The notes under the pieces were generated by a model, which had not been told where the DNA came from, did no database searches, and saw nothing but the letters and a program-made list of their open reading frames with translations. Position numbers and translations under genes: made by a program. Shown here piece by piece: positions 26,986 to 36,697 of a stretch of DNA of 64,000 nucleotides. Position 1 is the first letter of the stretch; every line of letters begins with the position of its first letter. Origin of the DNA: Sphingopyxis sp. PAMC25046 (lineage in GTDB: Bacteria; Pseudomonadota; Alphaproteobacteria; Sphingomonadales; Sphingomonadaceae); the NCBI RefSeq assembly GCF_004795895.1, contig NZ_CP039250.1:434001-498000 (forward strand), written 5' to 3'.

Positions 26986-27708
26986 ATGGCACATCAGGGA
27001 CAATGGATGGCGGGGGCGCTGTCGGCGCTGCTACTCGCTCAGCCAGGCGGCGCAATGGCGCAGGCGCTCGCCGATCGGCCGATCGGCGAGCTCAAGACCG
27101 AGGTGCGCAGCCGCTACGACGCGGCGCTCGCGATGTCGATCGACCCCTCGGTCGCGGCGGCCGACAGCAATAGCTACGCCTGGGCGTCGGAGGCCAAGGT
27201 CCAGTGCGGCATCGCGCTCGGTTTTCTCAAATCGAACAGCAAGGACGCCGAAAGCCTGCGCCGCTGCGACTTCGCCTACGGTATGATGACGCGCCAGCCG
27301 GCGCCGCCCGCCGAAGCGGCGCTGGTGCCGCCGCCACCGCCGAGCACCGAAAACTGCCCGCCCGAGGTCGCCTCGACTTTCTATTTCGACTGGGATTCGA
27401 CCACTCCGCCCGCCGACGCGGCGCAGTCGGTCGCTTTCATGGCCGAAAACCGCACGCGCTGCGGCTGGGCGAATTTCACCGTCGTCGGCCACACCGACCG
27501 CTCGGGCCCCGATAGCTACAACGACGGGCTGGCGCTGCGCCGCGCGCAGGCGATCGCCGACATGATGGGCGGCGCGGGCATTCCGGCGGGCGCGATCGCC
27601 GTCTCGGGAATGGGTGAGCGCCAGCCGCGCGTCCAGACCGTCGATGGCGCGCGGACGCCGGAAAACCGGCGTGTCGAAGTCGAAGTGAACGCGATGGGGG
27701 GACAGTGA
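26986..27708 (+). CDS. OmpA-family protein of the adhesin secretion operon
   Basis: A 240-aa exported protein with a signal peptide ending near GGAMAQ. A middle helical part and a Pro-rich linker (VPPPPP) precede a C-terminal OmpA-like peptidoglycan-binding domain. The domain includes VVGHTDRSGP, LRRAQAIADMM and the ENRRVEVEV end. It probably anchors the secretion complex or the adhesin zone to the cell wall. It starts 48 bases after the adhesin stop with GGGAGG upstream, and its TGA overlaps the next ATG (TGATG). OmpA-like genes are common beside sphingomonad giant-adhesin exporters; the exact role is inference. Confidence 0.88.
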   Translation: MAHQGQWMAGALSALLLAQPGGAMAQALADRPIGELKTEVRSRYDAALAMSIDPSVAAADSNSYAWASEAKVQCGIALGFLKSNSKDAESLRRCDFAYGMMTRQPAPPAEAALVPPPPPSTENCPPEVASTFYFDWDSTTPPADAAQSVAFMAENRTRCGWANFTVVGHTDRSGPDSYNDGLALRRAQAIADMMGGAGIPAGAIAVSGMGERQPRVQTVDGARTPENRRVEVEVNAMGGQ

Positions 27709-29102
27709 TGAAACCGCAACATAAGCTCGCCGGCCTTGTCTCGGCGCTCGCCATGGCCTGTTTCGCCGCCTCGGCTGCGGCCGAGCCGACCAGTATGCAG
27801 AATGTCATGGCGGTCGCGATCGATTCGAACCCGCAGATCCATCAGGCCGAAATGAACAAGCAGGCGATCGAGTTCGAACTCGAGCAGGCGAAGGGCCTCT
27901 ACCTGCCGCGCGTCACGCTCGAATTGTCGGCGGGGGTCCGCCGGCTCGAAAATGCGACCCGCCGTGCGCTCGGCATCGCCAATGAGGAGCTCTATCCGCT
28001 CGAGGCGGGAATCCGCGCCGAACAGACGCTGATCGATTTCGGCCGCCGTCGCGGCGAGAAATTGCGTCAGGCAGCGCGCGTCGACGGCGCCGCGCTGCGC
28101 GTCGTCGAACGCTCCGAATTCATCGCATTGCAAAGCGCGCGGCAATATCTCGACGTCCTGCTCCAGCAGCGCGTCGTTGCCGCCGCCGAAGACAATATGA
28201 CCTTTCACAACGGCCTCGTCTCCGACCTGTCGAGCGGGGTGAATGCGGGCTCGATCAGCATCGCCGACCTGCAGCAGGCGCAGGAACGCGCCAAGGCGGC
28301 GAGCGTGCGCGTCAGCGAAGCGAAGGAAGCGCTGCAGAATGCGAAGATCGAGCTGCTCGCGCTGAGCGGGCTTCAGGTCGACGAAGTGCAGATGCCCCCG
28401 GCGATGGCCGAAAAGCTTCCCGTCAGCCTCAGCGAAGCCGTGGGCCTCACCCGCGCGCGGCATCCGAAAGTGCTCGAGGCGCAGGCCGACGTCGATGCGT
28501 CGAATGCCGAAGCCAAAAAGGCCAAGGGCGATTTCGCCCCGACGATCGGGCTCGAGCTGTCGGGCCGGATCGGCGACGATATCGACGCCTTCCGCGGCGA
28601 GACGAACGACCTGCTCGGCCGCGTCGTGATGCGCTGGGATATTTTCGACGGCGGGATCAATCGCGCGAAATATCAGGAGATGGTGCGCCGCGCGAGCGAG
28701 AGTCGCTTCCGCCTGCACGAGGCCGAACGCAATGCCGAGGCCGATACGCGCCGCGCCTGGAATGCGCGCGAGACGCAGACCGCGGTGTTCCGCGACCTCG
28801 TCGACCAGAGCAAGGCGACCGACGAGCTGCTCCTGTCGTACCGCGACCAGTTCGGGGTCGGCCGCCGTTCGCTGCTCGATGTGCTCGACGCGCAGAACAC
28901 GCGCTTCAACGTCCAGGTTCGCGCCGAAACCGCGCGCTTTTCGGAGATGTTCGCGGTCTATCAGATCCTCGCCTCGACCAACAATCTGCTCGACGCCTTT
29001 AATCTGACCGCACCCGAATCGCGCCGCGTCTATGCCCGTGAAGAGGTCGGTTACGGCCCGCCGGCGCCCGCCGAACTCCAGCGCCGCCGCTACCCGCAAT
29101 GA
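27708..29102 (+). CDS. TolC-family outer-membrane channel of type I secretion (LapE-like)
   Basis: A 464-aa outer-membrane efflux protein with a signal peptide ending near AASAAAEP. Two repeated TolC-type helical halves are visible, with regions such as NPQIHQAEMNKQ and HPKVLEAQADVDA at the starts and WDIFDGG near the middle of the second half. The QFGVGRRSLLDVLDAQN motif near the C-terminus is typical of type I TolC/LapE proteins. Its start overlaps the ompA-like stop. It should form the exit duct for the 4395-aa adhesin together with the ABC and HlyD proteins. Confidence 0.93.
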   Translation: MKPQHKLAGLVSALAMACFAASAAAEPTSMQNVMAVAIDSNPQIHQAEMNKQAIEFELEQAKGLYLPRVTLELSAGVRRLENATRRALGIANEELYPLEAGIRAEQTLIDFGRRRGEKLRQAARVDGAALRVVERSEFIALQSARQYLDVLLQQRVVAAAEDNMTFHNGLVSDLSSGVNAGSISIADLQQAQERAKAASVRVSEAKEALQNAKIELLALSGLQVDEVQMPPAMAEKLPVSLSEAVGLTRARHPKVLEAQADVDASNAEAKKAKGDFAPTIGLELSGRIGDDIDAFRGETNDLLGRVVMRWDIFDGGINRAKYQEMVRRASESRFRLHEAERNAEADTRRAWNARETQTAVFRDLVDQSKATDELLLSYRDQFGVGRRSLLDVLDAQNTRFNVQVRAETARFSEMFAVYQILASTNNLLDAFNLTAPESRRVYAREEVGYGPPAPAELQRRRYPQ

Positions 29103-29137
29103 CGTCCACGGATTGATTCCAGCTAGAAAAATTTGAA

Positions 29138-31300
29138 ATGTTCCAGGATCAATCGACGATTGCGTATATCGGCAAAGAGGCACCGGGCGATCCGCTGATC
29201 GCCTGCATCCTCTTCGTCGCGCAGCATTTCGGGCAAAATTTCCAGCGCGGCGCGCTCGGCGCGCTCGCGCGCGACGAACGCGGCTTCCTTCCCTTTCACC
29301 AGGCCGAAGCCGCGCTCGACCTCTGCTTCATCAACAACGAACGGCTCCATGCGCGCAAGGTACGGCATTTCGCGCGCGAACTGCCCGCGATCATCGGCCG
29401 CACCGACGGCACATGCGCGGTGTTGCTCGAGGCGCAGGACGAGCAATATCTCGTCTGGGAACCCGGCGCCGCGCTGCCCTTCTGGGCCGACGAGGCGGCG
29501 GTCGAAGAAAGCTATGCGGGACAGGCGGTCGCGGTCGCCGCCGATCCGACCGCGATCCGCGCCGAGGAACGGCCGTGGGACGAACAGGCGAAGCGCCATT
29601 GGTTCTGGGGCGAGGTACGGCGGATGCGCCGCTCCTTCTATCCCGTGCTCGGCGCGGCGCTGATGATCAACCTGCTCGGCTTCGCGCTGCCCTTGTTCAC
29701 GATGAACGTCTATGATCGCGTCATCCCCAACAAGGCGGTATCGAGCCTGTGGGTGCTCGCGATCGGGGCTTGCCTCGCCTTCGCGGTCGAATTCACGCTG
29801 CGTCTCGCGCGCGCGACCTTGCTCGACGATCTCGGCCGCGACCTCGACGTCAAACTGTCCGAGAAGATTTTCTCGAAAGTGCTGAACATGCCGCTCGCCG
29901 ACCGGCGCGGCAGCACGGGGATGCTCGCGCGCCGCGTGTCCGAATTCGAAAGCGTGCGCGATTTCTTCGCCTCGACGACGATCGTGCTGATCGTCGACCT
30001 CGCCTTCCTCTTCCTTTTCGTGATCATGATCGCGGTGCTCGCGGGCTGGCTCGCGCTCGTCCCGCTCGCGATCATCGCTGCGATGGGCGTCGCGGGCTAT
30101 TTCCTCCAGCGGCGCATGATGCAGGCCTCGCTCGACAATCAGGCCGACATGAGCATCCAGCACGCGATGCTCGTCGAGGCGATCGGCGGCGCCGAAACGG
30201 TCAAGAGCTGCGCCGCCGAGGGGCAGGTGCTCGGCCAGTGGCGCCGGATGGTCGACACCAGCGCGCGGACGCAGGCTGCGCTGCGTCGGACGGGCGCCGC
30301 CGCGATCAACCTCGCGACGCTCGGGCAGCAATTTTCCGGCCTCGCGCTCGTCGTCGGCGGTTTCTATCTGTTCGACGCCGGCAAGATTTCGATGGGCGCG
30401 ATCATCGCGATCGTCATGCTCGCCGGCCGCTCGATGGCTCCCGTCGGCCAGCTTGCCTTCCTGATGACGCGCGGGCGGCAGGCGGTGACGACGATGGCGA
30501 GCATCCAGCAGATGATCGAGGCCGGCGACGAACGCCGCATGGGCAGCAGCGCGCTCGATCTCACGATCGACAAGGGCGACGTTTCGGTCGAGGGGCTGTG
30601 CTTCACCTATCCGGGCGCCGCCGCGCCATCGCTCGCCGACATCGACCTCAAGATCGATGCGGGCGAGCGGATCGCGATCGTCGGCCGCGTCGCGTCGGGC
30701 AAGTCGACGCTCGGGCGGCTGCTCTGCGGGCTTTATGCGCCCGAGGCGGGCAATATCTTCATCGACGGGCTCGACAGCCGCCAGCATTCGCCGATTTACC
30801 TCCGCTCGCAATTCCGCTTCGTCGGACAGGACGCGGTGCTGTTCAGCGGCTCGATCAAGCAGAATATGCAATATTGCGCGCCGGCGGCGACCGACGCCGA
30901 GCTACTCGCGACGCTGCAGTCGATCGGCGCCGACCGCTTCATGGGCCGCGACGAGACCGGGCTGGACCGCGGCACCGGCGAGCGCGGCGGGCAGCTCTCG
31001 GGCGGGCAGCGCGGCTTCCTCACCATCGCCCGCGCGCTTGCTTCACCCTCGCGCCTGCTTTTCCTCGACGAACCGACCGGCGCGATGGACACGCAGAGCG
31101 AGCGGCTGTTCATCGAGGCGCTCGATAACGCCGTCGCCGAGTCGCAGACGCTGATCGTCGCGACGCATCGCGAAGCGATCCTCAAGATGTGCGACCGCAT
31201 CATCGTCATCGACGGCGGCCGCATCGTCGCCGACGGCCCGCGCGCCGAAATCCTCGCGCGGACGAGCAAGGAATCGGCGACCAGGGAATCGGCATCATGA
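29138..31300 (+). CDS. Type I secretion ABC transporter, permease/ATPase with C39-like domain (LapB-like)
   Basis: This 720-aa inner-membrane exporter drives adhesin secretion. The N-terminal 135 residues look like a degenerate C39 peptidase domain. No cysteine sits in a Q-x-(D/E)-C-like context, so it should bind, not cleave, the substrate. Five to six membrane helices follow (about 165-440). The ATPase shows Walker A G516-RVASGKST (Lys522), signature LSGGQRG at 620, Walker B LLFLDEPTG (Asp644, Glu645) and the H-loop VATHRE. All catalytic features are intact. The gene follows tolC after 35 bases and overlaps the hydrolase gene as ATGA. Confidence 0.94.
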   Translation: MFQDQSTIAYIGKEAPGDPLIACILFVAQHFGQNFQRGALGALARDERGFLPFHQAEAALDLCFINNERLHARKVRHFARELPAIIGRTDGTCAVLLEAQDEQYLVWEPGAALPFWADEAAVEESYAGQAVAVAADPTAIRAEERPWDEQAKRHWFWGEVRRMRRSFYPVLGAALMINLLGFALPLFTMNVYDRVIPNKAVSSLWVLAIGACLAFAVEFTLRLARATLLDDLGRDLDVKLSEKIFSKVLNMPLADRRGSTGMLARRVSEFESVRDFFASTTIVLIVDLAFLFLFVIMIAVLAGWLALVPLAIIAAMGVAGYFLQRRMMQASLDNQADMSIQHAMLVEAIGGAETVKSCAAEGQVLGQWRRMVDTSARTQAALRRTGAAAINLATLGQQFSGLALVVGGFYLFDAGKISMGAIIAIVMLAGRSMAPVGQLAFLMTRGRQAVTTMASIQQMIEAGDERRMGSSALDLTIDKGDVSVEGLCFTYPGAAAPSLADIDLKIDAGERIAIVGRVASGKSTLGRLLCGLYAPEAGNIFIDGLDSRQHSPIYLRSQFRFVGQDAVLFSGSIKQNMQYCAPAATDAELLATLQSIGADRFMGRDETGLDRGTGERGGQLSGGQRGFLTIARALASPSRLLFLDEPTGAMDTQSERLFIEALDNAVAESQTLIVATHREAILKMCDRIIVIDGGRIVADGPRAEILARTSKESATRESAS

Positions 31301-32388
31301 TCCCCGAACTGCACATCGGGCAGGGCGGCGCCGCGCGCGCGGACGCCCCTTGGGCCGAAGACCGACGCGCGCCGTCAAAGAGCCTCAAGCTCGTCCTGCT
31401 CGGTCTGGCGCTCTTCGCCGCCGCGATCCTCTTCGCTGCGTCGAACGACCGGCTTTCGCGCCTGGTCCAAGGCGCCGTCGAGGGCTGGAACGCCGACCCC
31501 GCCGAAACTGCGAAGGCGGCAAAGAAGCAGGCGATCGCCAGGCTGATCACCGAGACCGAGAGCGATTCGCTGGTTCCCGCCGCCGAGGGCGCCGACGCCG
31601 TCGCGCGCAACGCGCTGCTCCCCGTTTCAACGCTGCCCGTCGAGGCGGCGCGGCCGTTCCTGATGCCGGCAATCTCGCTGGTGCAATCGACCAACGCGCA
31701 GCGCTGCCTGACGCAGGCGATCTATTATGAGGCGGCGACCGAATCCGACGCGGGCAAGGCGGCGGTCGCGCAGGTCATCCTCAACCGCATGAAGCATCCG
31801 GCGTATCCGAACACCATCTGCGGCGTGATCTATCAGGGCAGTTCGCGCCCCGGCTGCCAGTTCAGCTTCGCGTGCGACGGCTCGATGCGCCGCCCGCCGG
31901 TGCCCACGCTGTGGCGCCGCTCGGCCGAGGTCGCGCGCGCCGCGCTGTCGGGCCATGTCGAGGCGAGCGTCGGCATGGCGACGCATTATCACGCCAATTA
32001 CGTCCTTCCGCGCTGGGCGCCCAAACTCACCAAGATCGAACAGATCGGCGCGCATATCTTCTATCGCTGGCCCGGATCGTGGGGCAAGCCGCGCGCATTT
32101 TCGGACGCCTATGCCGGCTCCGAATATATCCCCGCCTTCAGCCAGCTTTATCAAGGCGGTGCGGCGGCGACCGATGCGCTGCCCGGCGAAGCGATCGCGG
32201 TCGGGGGCGTCGCCCCGCCGCGCGACCCGACCGACCACCGTGCCGATAACGACATCGGCGGCCGCATCGACGTCACCAAGGGCTGGGTGCCGAACATCCC
32301 CGACCCGACGCGGAGCAAGGCGCGCTTCGACAGCCTGACCAGCCAGCAGGGCGTCGTCGCTGCGCCCGAAGCTCAACCCGGAACATAA
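31297..32388 (+). CDS. SleB-like cell wall hydrolase inside the secretion operon
   Basis: A 363-aa protein with one N-terminal membrane anchor (about residues 32-48) and a periplasmic hydrolase domain. The domain includes the SleB/CwlJ-type AIYYEAATESDAGKAAVAQV segment with the conserved glutamate, VILNRMKHPAYP, and the Cys-bearing PGCQFSFACDG. The family cuts peptidoglycan. The start is the ATG overlapping the ABC gene stop (ATGA); the frame reaching back to 31189 is inside that gene. Its position between the ABC and HlyD genes suggests it opens the cell wall for the giant-adhesin channel. That role is inferred. Confidence 0.85.
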   Translation: MIPELHIGQGGAARADAPWAEDRRAPSKSLKLVLLGLALFAAAILFAASNDRLSRLVQGAVEGWNADPAETAKAAKKQAIARLITETESDSLVPAAEGADAVARNALLPVSTLPVEAARPFLMPAISLVQSTNAQRCLTQAIYYEAATESDAGKAAVAQVILNRMKHPAYPNTICGVIYQGSSRPGCQFSFACDGSMRRPPVPTLWRRSAEVARAALSGHVEASVGMATHYHANYVLPRWAPKLTKIEQIGAHIFYRWPGSWGKPRAFSDAYAGSEYIPAFSQLYQGGAAATDALPGEAIAVGGVAPPRDPTDHRADNDIGGRIDVTKGWVPNIPDPTRSKARFDSLTSQQGVVAAPEAQPGT

Positions 32389-32391
32389 CGC

Positions 32392-33651
32392 ATGTCGATC
32401 GTGAAATTCTGGCAGCGTTTGCGCGGAAGCGAGCAGATCATGGTCGCTGCCGCCGCGGGCCTCGCCCTCTTCCTGTTGTGGGCGAGCATCGCGCGCGTCG
32501 ACGAGGTGTCGCGCGGGCAGGGGCGCGTGATCCCCTCGTCGAAGGTGCAGATCATCCAGTCGGCCGAACCCTCGACGATCCGCGAAATCCTCGTGCGCTC
32601 GGGGCAAACGGTCAAAAAGGGCCAGTTGCTCGTCCGCCTCGACAATACGACCTCGCAATCCGAACTCGGCCAGCTCGAAACCGAAAACGCCCGCCTCGCG
32701 CAGCGCGCCGCACGCCTTGCGGGCGAAGGCGGTGCGGGGGCGGGCTGCACCGGCGCGAACTGTGGCGACGAAGCGCGCCTCGCCGCGGTGCGGCGCTCGT
32801 CGTTGCAAAGCCAGCTCGCCGCGCTCTCGGCGGGGGTCGAGCAGCGCCGCCGCGACATGGCCGAGGCGCAGGCGACCGCTTCATCGCTCGAAGCCAGCCT
32901 GCGCCTCGCGCGCGAACAGGTGGCGATGCTCGAACCGCTCGCGGCGAAGGGCGTCGTCCCGCAGACCGAGTTGCTCACCGCGCAGCGCGAGGTCGTCGAC
33001 ATCCAGGGCCGCCTCGCCGCCGCGCGGCAGGCGATCTCGCGTTCGCAGGCCGCCGTCCGCGAAGCGGGCGCCGAGGTGCAGCGCGCGCGCTTCGACTTCC
33101 AGCAGGAGGCGCTCAACGAACGCAGCCAACTCGCGACCAAGATGGCGGTCAATGAGGAAACGATCCGCGGCGCCGAAGGCCGCCTCGCGCGCTCCGAAAT
33201 CCGCTCGCCGGCGCGCGGCGTCGTCAACGACCTGCTCGTCAATACCTTGGGCGGCTACGTCAACGCGGGCGAACAGATCATGCAGATCGTGCCCTTGGGT
33301 GACAAATTGCTCATCGAAACGCGCGTCACCCCGCGCGACATCGCCTTCATCAAGGTGGGCGACCCCGCGAACGTCAAGGTGACCGCCTACGACTTCTCGA
33401 TCTATGGGGGCCTCAACGGCAAGGTCGTGCGCGTGTCGGCCGACAGCATATATGACGAGGTCGAGCGGCAGGCCTATTTCACTGTCGTCGTCGAAACGAC
33501 GAACGCCTATCTGACCTCGAACGGCCGGCGGCTCCCGATCACCCCCGGTATGCTATGCGATGTCGAGATTGTGACCGGAAAGAAATCGGTGCTGAGCTAT
33601 TTGCTCAAACCGGTCTTGAAGGTCAGCGGGTCGGCGCTTACCGAACGCTGA
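32392..33651 (+). CDS. HlyD-family type I secretion periplasmic adaptor (LapC-like)
   Basis: A 419-aa membrane-fusion protein. It has a short cytoplasmic start, one membrane helix (about 17-34), a lipoyl-like half (IREILVRSGQTVKKGQLLVRLD), a long coiled coil (about 85-270) and a C-terminal barrel (LGDKLLIETRVTPRDIAF). It bridges the ABC exporter to TolC. An oddity is an insertion in the first helix with two cysteines (GCTGANC). It starts three bases after the hydrolase stop. Its 3' end overlaps the convergent LapG-like gene by 55 bases. Confidence 0.93.
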   Translation: MSIVKFWQRLRGSEQIMVAAAAGLALFLLWASIARVDEVSRGQGRVIPSSKVQIIQSAEPSTIREILVRSGQTVKKGQLLVRLDNTTSQSELGQLETENARLAQRAARLAGEGGAGAGCTGANCGDEARLAAVRRSSLQSQLAALSAGVEQRRRDMAEAQATASSLEASLRLAREQVAMLEPLAAKGVVPQTELLTAQREVVDIQGRLAAARQAISRSQAAVREAGAEVQRARFDFQQEALNERSQLATKMAVNEETIRGAEGRLARSEIRSPARGVVNDLLVNTLGGYVNAGEQIMQIVPLGDKLLIETRVTPRDIAFIKVGDPANVKVTAYDFSIYGGLNGKVVRVSADSIYDEVERQAYFTVVVETTNAYLTSNGRRLPITPGMLCDVEIVTGKKSVLSYLLKPVLKVSGSALTER

Positions 33652-34634
33652 TTGTTGAGCGCGAGCGTATAGCTTTTCTGCGACGCCGGAATCGCGGCCG
33701 GATTCGTCGACGGCGGTGTCCCGCGATAGGCGTGCACCCAGCGTCGGTTGCCGCTGAACGACAGCACCGGGCGCACCGCATTGGGCTGGCTGCCGTCATA
33801 AAGGCGGTCGGTGACATTATCGAGCACGAGCTTCCCCGCGTCGGTCTCGACGAGCAGAAAGGCATGGTCGGCGTTCGCCGCGAGGTCGCGGAGCAGCACC
33901 AGCTTCATCCGCTCGGCACCGATTCCCGCGGCGCGCAGCATCTGCATCTTCAGGATCGCGAAATCCTCGCAATCGCCCTTGCCGCGCGCGATCGTCTGTT
34001 CGGCGGTCGCCCAATAATCGCGCTGGCGGTAATTGCGGTCGTCGCCGACGTAGGTGATCGCGCGATTGACCCACTGGTTGACGCGCGCGAGCAACTCCCG
34101 CTCGTCCAGACCCCGCGACGCGTTCGCGCGGCGCAGTTCGGCCTGCATCAACGCGGCGGGAGCGGCGCGGCGAACGCGGTCCCAGCGATTGTCGAAACGC
34201 GTTCGCTTGACCGGGATCGCGCGCGTGCCGAGTTCGGCATCCGCGTCGGTCCGGGCGAACGGCGCGGCGATCGGTGACATGCCGCAATCGGCGACGGGTG
34301 CCGCGAAAGAGACAGGCGCCCGGCTCGAGGGCTCGAGCGTCTGCCGCACGGGCATCGCTGCGGGGACCGGCGCGGTTGACGCGGCCGCCTGTTCGGCGCG
34401 GATGCGGTCGAGCGCGCTCGGCGCGCCGCCCAGCAGGGCGCGCGAAATGTCGGCCCGTGGCGCCGCAGCGGCGCCCGCGACGACGGCGCACGCAGCCTTG
34501 CCGCCCGTCACCGACTTCGCATTGACCAGCTTCGACGCGGCATGCGCGGTCGACGGCGTCAGCGCGGTCGCGGCCAGCGCCGCCGAAGCGGCGAGCCACC
34601 GCGACTCGAAAACGGGATGGGCAGACTTGCTCAT
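33597..34634 (-). CDS. LapG-type transglutaminase-like cysteine protease (BTLCP family)
   Basis: A 345-aa periplasmic protease predicted to cut the N-terminus of the giant adhesin and release biofilm cells. It has a signal peptide ending near STAHAAS, an unrecognised linker (35-170), then the BTLCP domain. The triad is Cys222 (GDCEDFA), His257 (DHAFLLVE) and Asp272 (LDNVTD), all present. It is convergent with the exporter operon. Known LapG is held in check by the cyclic-di-GMP receptor LapD, and no LapD gene occurs in this window. Substrate assignment is from context. Confidence 0.87.
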   Translation of the reverse strand: MSKSAHPVFESRWLAASAALAATALTPSTAHAASKLVNAKSVTGGKAACAVVAGAAAAPRADISRALLGGAPSALDRIRAEQAAASTAPVPAAMPVRQTLEPSSRAPVSFAAPVADCGMSPIAAPFARTDADAELGTRAIPVKRTRFDNRWDRVRRAAPAALMQAELRRANASRGLDERELLARVNQWVNRAITYVGDDRNYRQRDYWATAEQTIARGKGDCEDFAILKMQMLRAAGIGAERMKLVLLRDLAANADHAFLLVETDAGKLVLDNVTDRLYDGSQPNAVRPVLSFSGNRRWVHAYRGTPPSTNPAAIPASQKSYTLALNNQRSVSADPLTFKTGLSK

Positions 34635-34721
34635 GCCGCCCGCTTTGCCGGGGGGACGTGAGAATCCGCTTCATGACCATGGTAAACACAAAATTCACCA
34701 TGTGGCGCTGCGCCGGGGCGA

Positions 34722-35243
34722 TCAGCCCGCCGATTTGAGCGTGAGCGGCAGCCCGGCGGTGAGCAGGACGACCTCCTGCGCCGTCATCGCGACCGATTGG
34801 TTGAGCTGCCCCGCCGCGTCGCGGAAGCGCCGCGCGAGCGCATTGTCGGGGACGATGCCCAGCCCGACCTCGTTGGCGACGAGGATCAGCGTGCCGTCGT
34901 GCCGCGCGATCGCGTCGCATAATTGCTTCGCCGCGCGTGTTATATCGGCGTTGGCGAGCAGCAGGTTCGACACCCACAGCGTCAGGCAATCGACGAGCAC
35001 GACCGCGCCGTTTCCGCTCAGCGCATCGATCGCGGCGGGCAGATCGCGTGGCGCCTCGACCGTCGACCAGCGCGCATCGCGGTCGGCCCGGTGGCGCGCG
35101 ATCCGCTCGCGCATCTCGTCATCGAACGCCTCGGCGGTCGCGATGAACACCGGCTCGCCCCCCGCCGCCTCGGCGCGCGCCTGCGCATAGCGGCTCTTGC
35201 CCGAGCGCGCGCCGCCGATCACGAACAGCGACGCCCCTCTCAT
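34722..35243 (-). CDS. cobU: Adenosylcobinamide kinase / adenosylcobinamide-phosphate guanylyltransferase
   Basis: This 173-aa bifunctional enzyme (CobU, called CobP in alphaproteobacteria) phosphorylates adenosylcobinamide and then makes AdoCbi-GDP in nucleotide-loop assembly. The P-loop GGARSGKS is at residues 10-17. The [12 protein letters not shown] run and the NEVGLGIVP motif are typical of the family. It is the last gene of the riboswitch-led operon. Its ATG overlaps the cobQ stop (35240-35243). Confidence 0.95.
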   Translation of the reverse strand: MRGASLFVIGGARSGKSRYAQARAEAAGGEPVFIATAEAFDDEMRERIARHRADRDARWSTVEAPRDLPAAIDALSGNGAVVLVDCLTLWVSNLLLANADITRAAKQLCDAIARHDGTLILVANEVGLGIVPDNALARRFRDAAGQLNQSVAMTAQEVVLLTAGLPLTLKSAG

Positions 35244-36697
35244 GCGCCGATCCCCGCGATCCGCAGCATCGCCTCGATGTCGGCGTGGCGCGCGAATTCG
35301 GCGGCGACGGCGTCGAGCGCCGCGTCGACATCGGCGGCATAGTCGCGGCCGTTTCCCGTCACACCGATCCGTGCGAGTAGCGCGCGGCGCAGCGCGGGCG
35401 ACGCGAACAGCCCGTGCAGATAGGATCCGATCACCCGTCCCGCCGGATCGACCGCGCCGTCGCTCGCGCCATCCTCAAGCGTCGCGAACGCCCGCTCCGA
35501 GCCGGGGCCACGGGTTTCGCCCATGTGCATCTCATAGCCGGTGACCGGCGCCCCCAGCGCGGTCCCGGTCACCCGCCGCAAGATTTTTGCCGGCGACAGC
35601 GTCGTTTCGACATCGAGCAGGCCCAGCCCGTCGACCTCGGCGGGCGCTCCCTCGATTCCCAACGGATCGGCGATCCTTTGGCCGAGCATCTGGTATCCGC
35701 CGCACAGCCCGACGATCGTCCCGCCGCGCCGGTGATGCGCCTTGATGTCGATATCCCAGCCTTCGGCGCGCAGCGCGGCCATGTCGGCGATTGTCGCCTT
35801 CGACCCCGGCAATATGATCATCGCCGCCTCGGCGGGGATCGGCCGCCCCGGCGGCACCATCACCACCTCGACACCGGGCTCGAGCTTCAACGGATCGAGG
35901 TCGTCGAAGTTCGAGATACGCGGCAGAATCGGGCAGGCGATCATCCGCCGCCCGTCGCGCGGATCGGCGGGGCGTTCGAGGATCACCGCATCCTCGCTCG
36001 GCAACCGCGCGGCGGCGCTCAGCCACGGTATGACGCCCAGCCCCCGCCAGCCGCTCCGCCGCTCGATCTCGCGATAACCGTCGTCGAACAGCGCGGGATC
36101 GCCGCGGAACTTGTTGATCAGGAAACCGCGGATCATCGCCGCATCTTCGGCCTCGATCACCGCGCGCGTGCCGACGATCGACGCGATCACCCCGCCGCGG
36201 TCGATATCGCCGATCAGCACCACGGGCACGTCGGCGGCGCGCGCGAAGCCCATGTTCGCGATGTCGCCGGTGCGCAAATTGATCTCGGCGGGCGATCCCG
36301 CGCCCTCGACGATCACGATGTCGCACTGGCCGCGCAGCCGGTCATAGCTTTCGAGCACCTCGGTCATCAGCGCGCCGCGCGCTTCGCGGAAATTGCCGCT
36401 GCCCAGCGTGCCGCGCACACGGCCATGAACGATCAGCTGCGAGGTGCGGTCGGCCTGCGGTTTCAGCAGCACCGGGTTCATGTCGCTGTGCGGTTCGACG
36501 CGACACGCCATGGCCTGGAGCGCCTGCGCGCGCCCGATCTCGCCGCCGTCGGTCGTGACCGCGGCATTGTTCGACATATTCTGCGGCTTGAAGGGGCGGA
36601 CGGTCAGGCCGCGAAGGGTGAGTGCGCGGCAGAGCGCGGCGACCAGCACCGACTTGCCGACGTCGGACCCGGTGCCTTGCAGCATCAGCGCAGCCAT
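35240..36697 (-). CDS. cobQ: Cobyric acid synthase CobQ
   Basis: A 485-aa glutamine-dependent amidotransferase that amidates side chains b, d, e and g of adenosylcobyrinate a,c-diamide. The N-terminal dethiobiotin-synthetase-like domain has the P-loop [11 protein letters not shown] at the start and [10 protein letters not shown]. The glutaminase domain has the nucleophile region [11 protein letters not shown] and the late SYLHGLF histidine. The frame is open back to 36805, but the ATG at 36697 puts the P-loop at the N-terminus as in the family. It overlaps cbiB by 13 bases and cobU by 4. Confidence 0.96.
   Translation of the reverse strand: MAALMLQGTGSDVGKSVLVAALCRALTLRGLTVRPFKPQNMSNNAAVTTDGGEIGRAQALQAMACRVEPHSDMNPVLLKPQADRTSQLIVHGRVRGTLGSGNFREARGALMTEVLESYDRLRGQCDIVIVEGAGSPAEINLRTGDIANMGFARAADVPVVLIGDIDRGGVIASIVGTRAVIEAEDAAMIRGFLINKFRGDPALFDDGYREIERRSGWRGLGVIPWLSAAARLPSEDAVILERPADPRDGRRMIACPILPRISNFDDLDPLKLEPGVEVVMVPPGRPIPAEAAMIILPGSKATIADMAALRAEGWDIDIKAHHRRGGTIVGLCGGYQMLGQRIADPLGIEGAPAEVDGLGLLDVETTLSPAKILRRVTGTALGAPVTGYEMHMGETRGPGSERAFATLEDGASDGAVDPAGRVIGSYLHGLFASPALRRALLARIGVTGNGRDYAADVDAALDAVAAEFARHADIEAMLRIAGIGA

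Noticed and set aside
33597..33651. Frameshift or annotation error at the hlyD/lapG junction
   Set aside because: Both proteins have natural C-termini; a 55-base tail-to-tail overlap is unremarkable in this compact genome.
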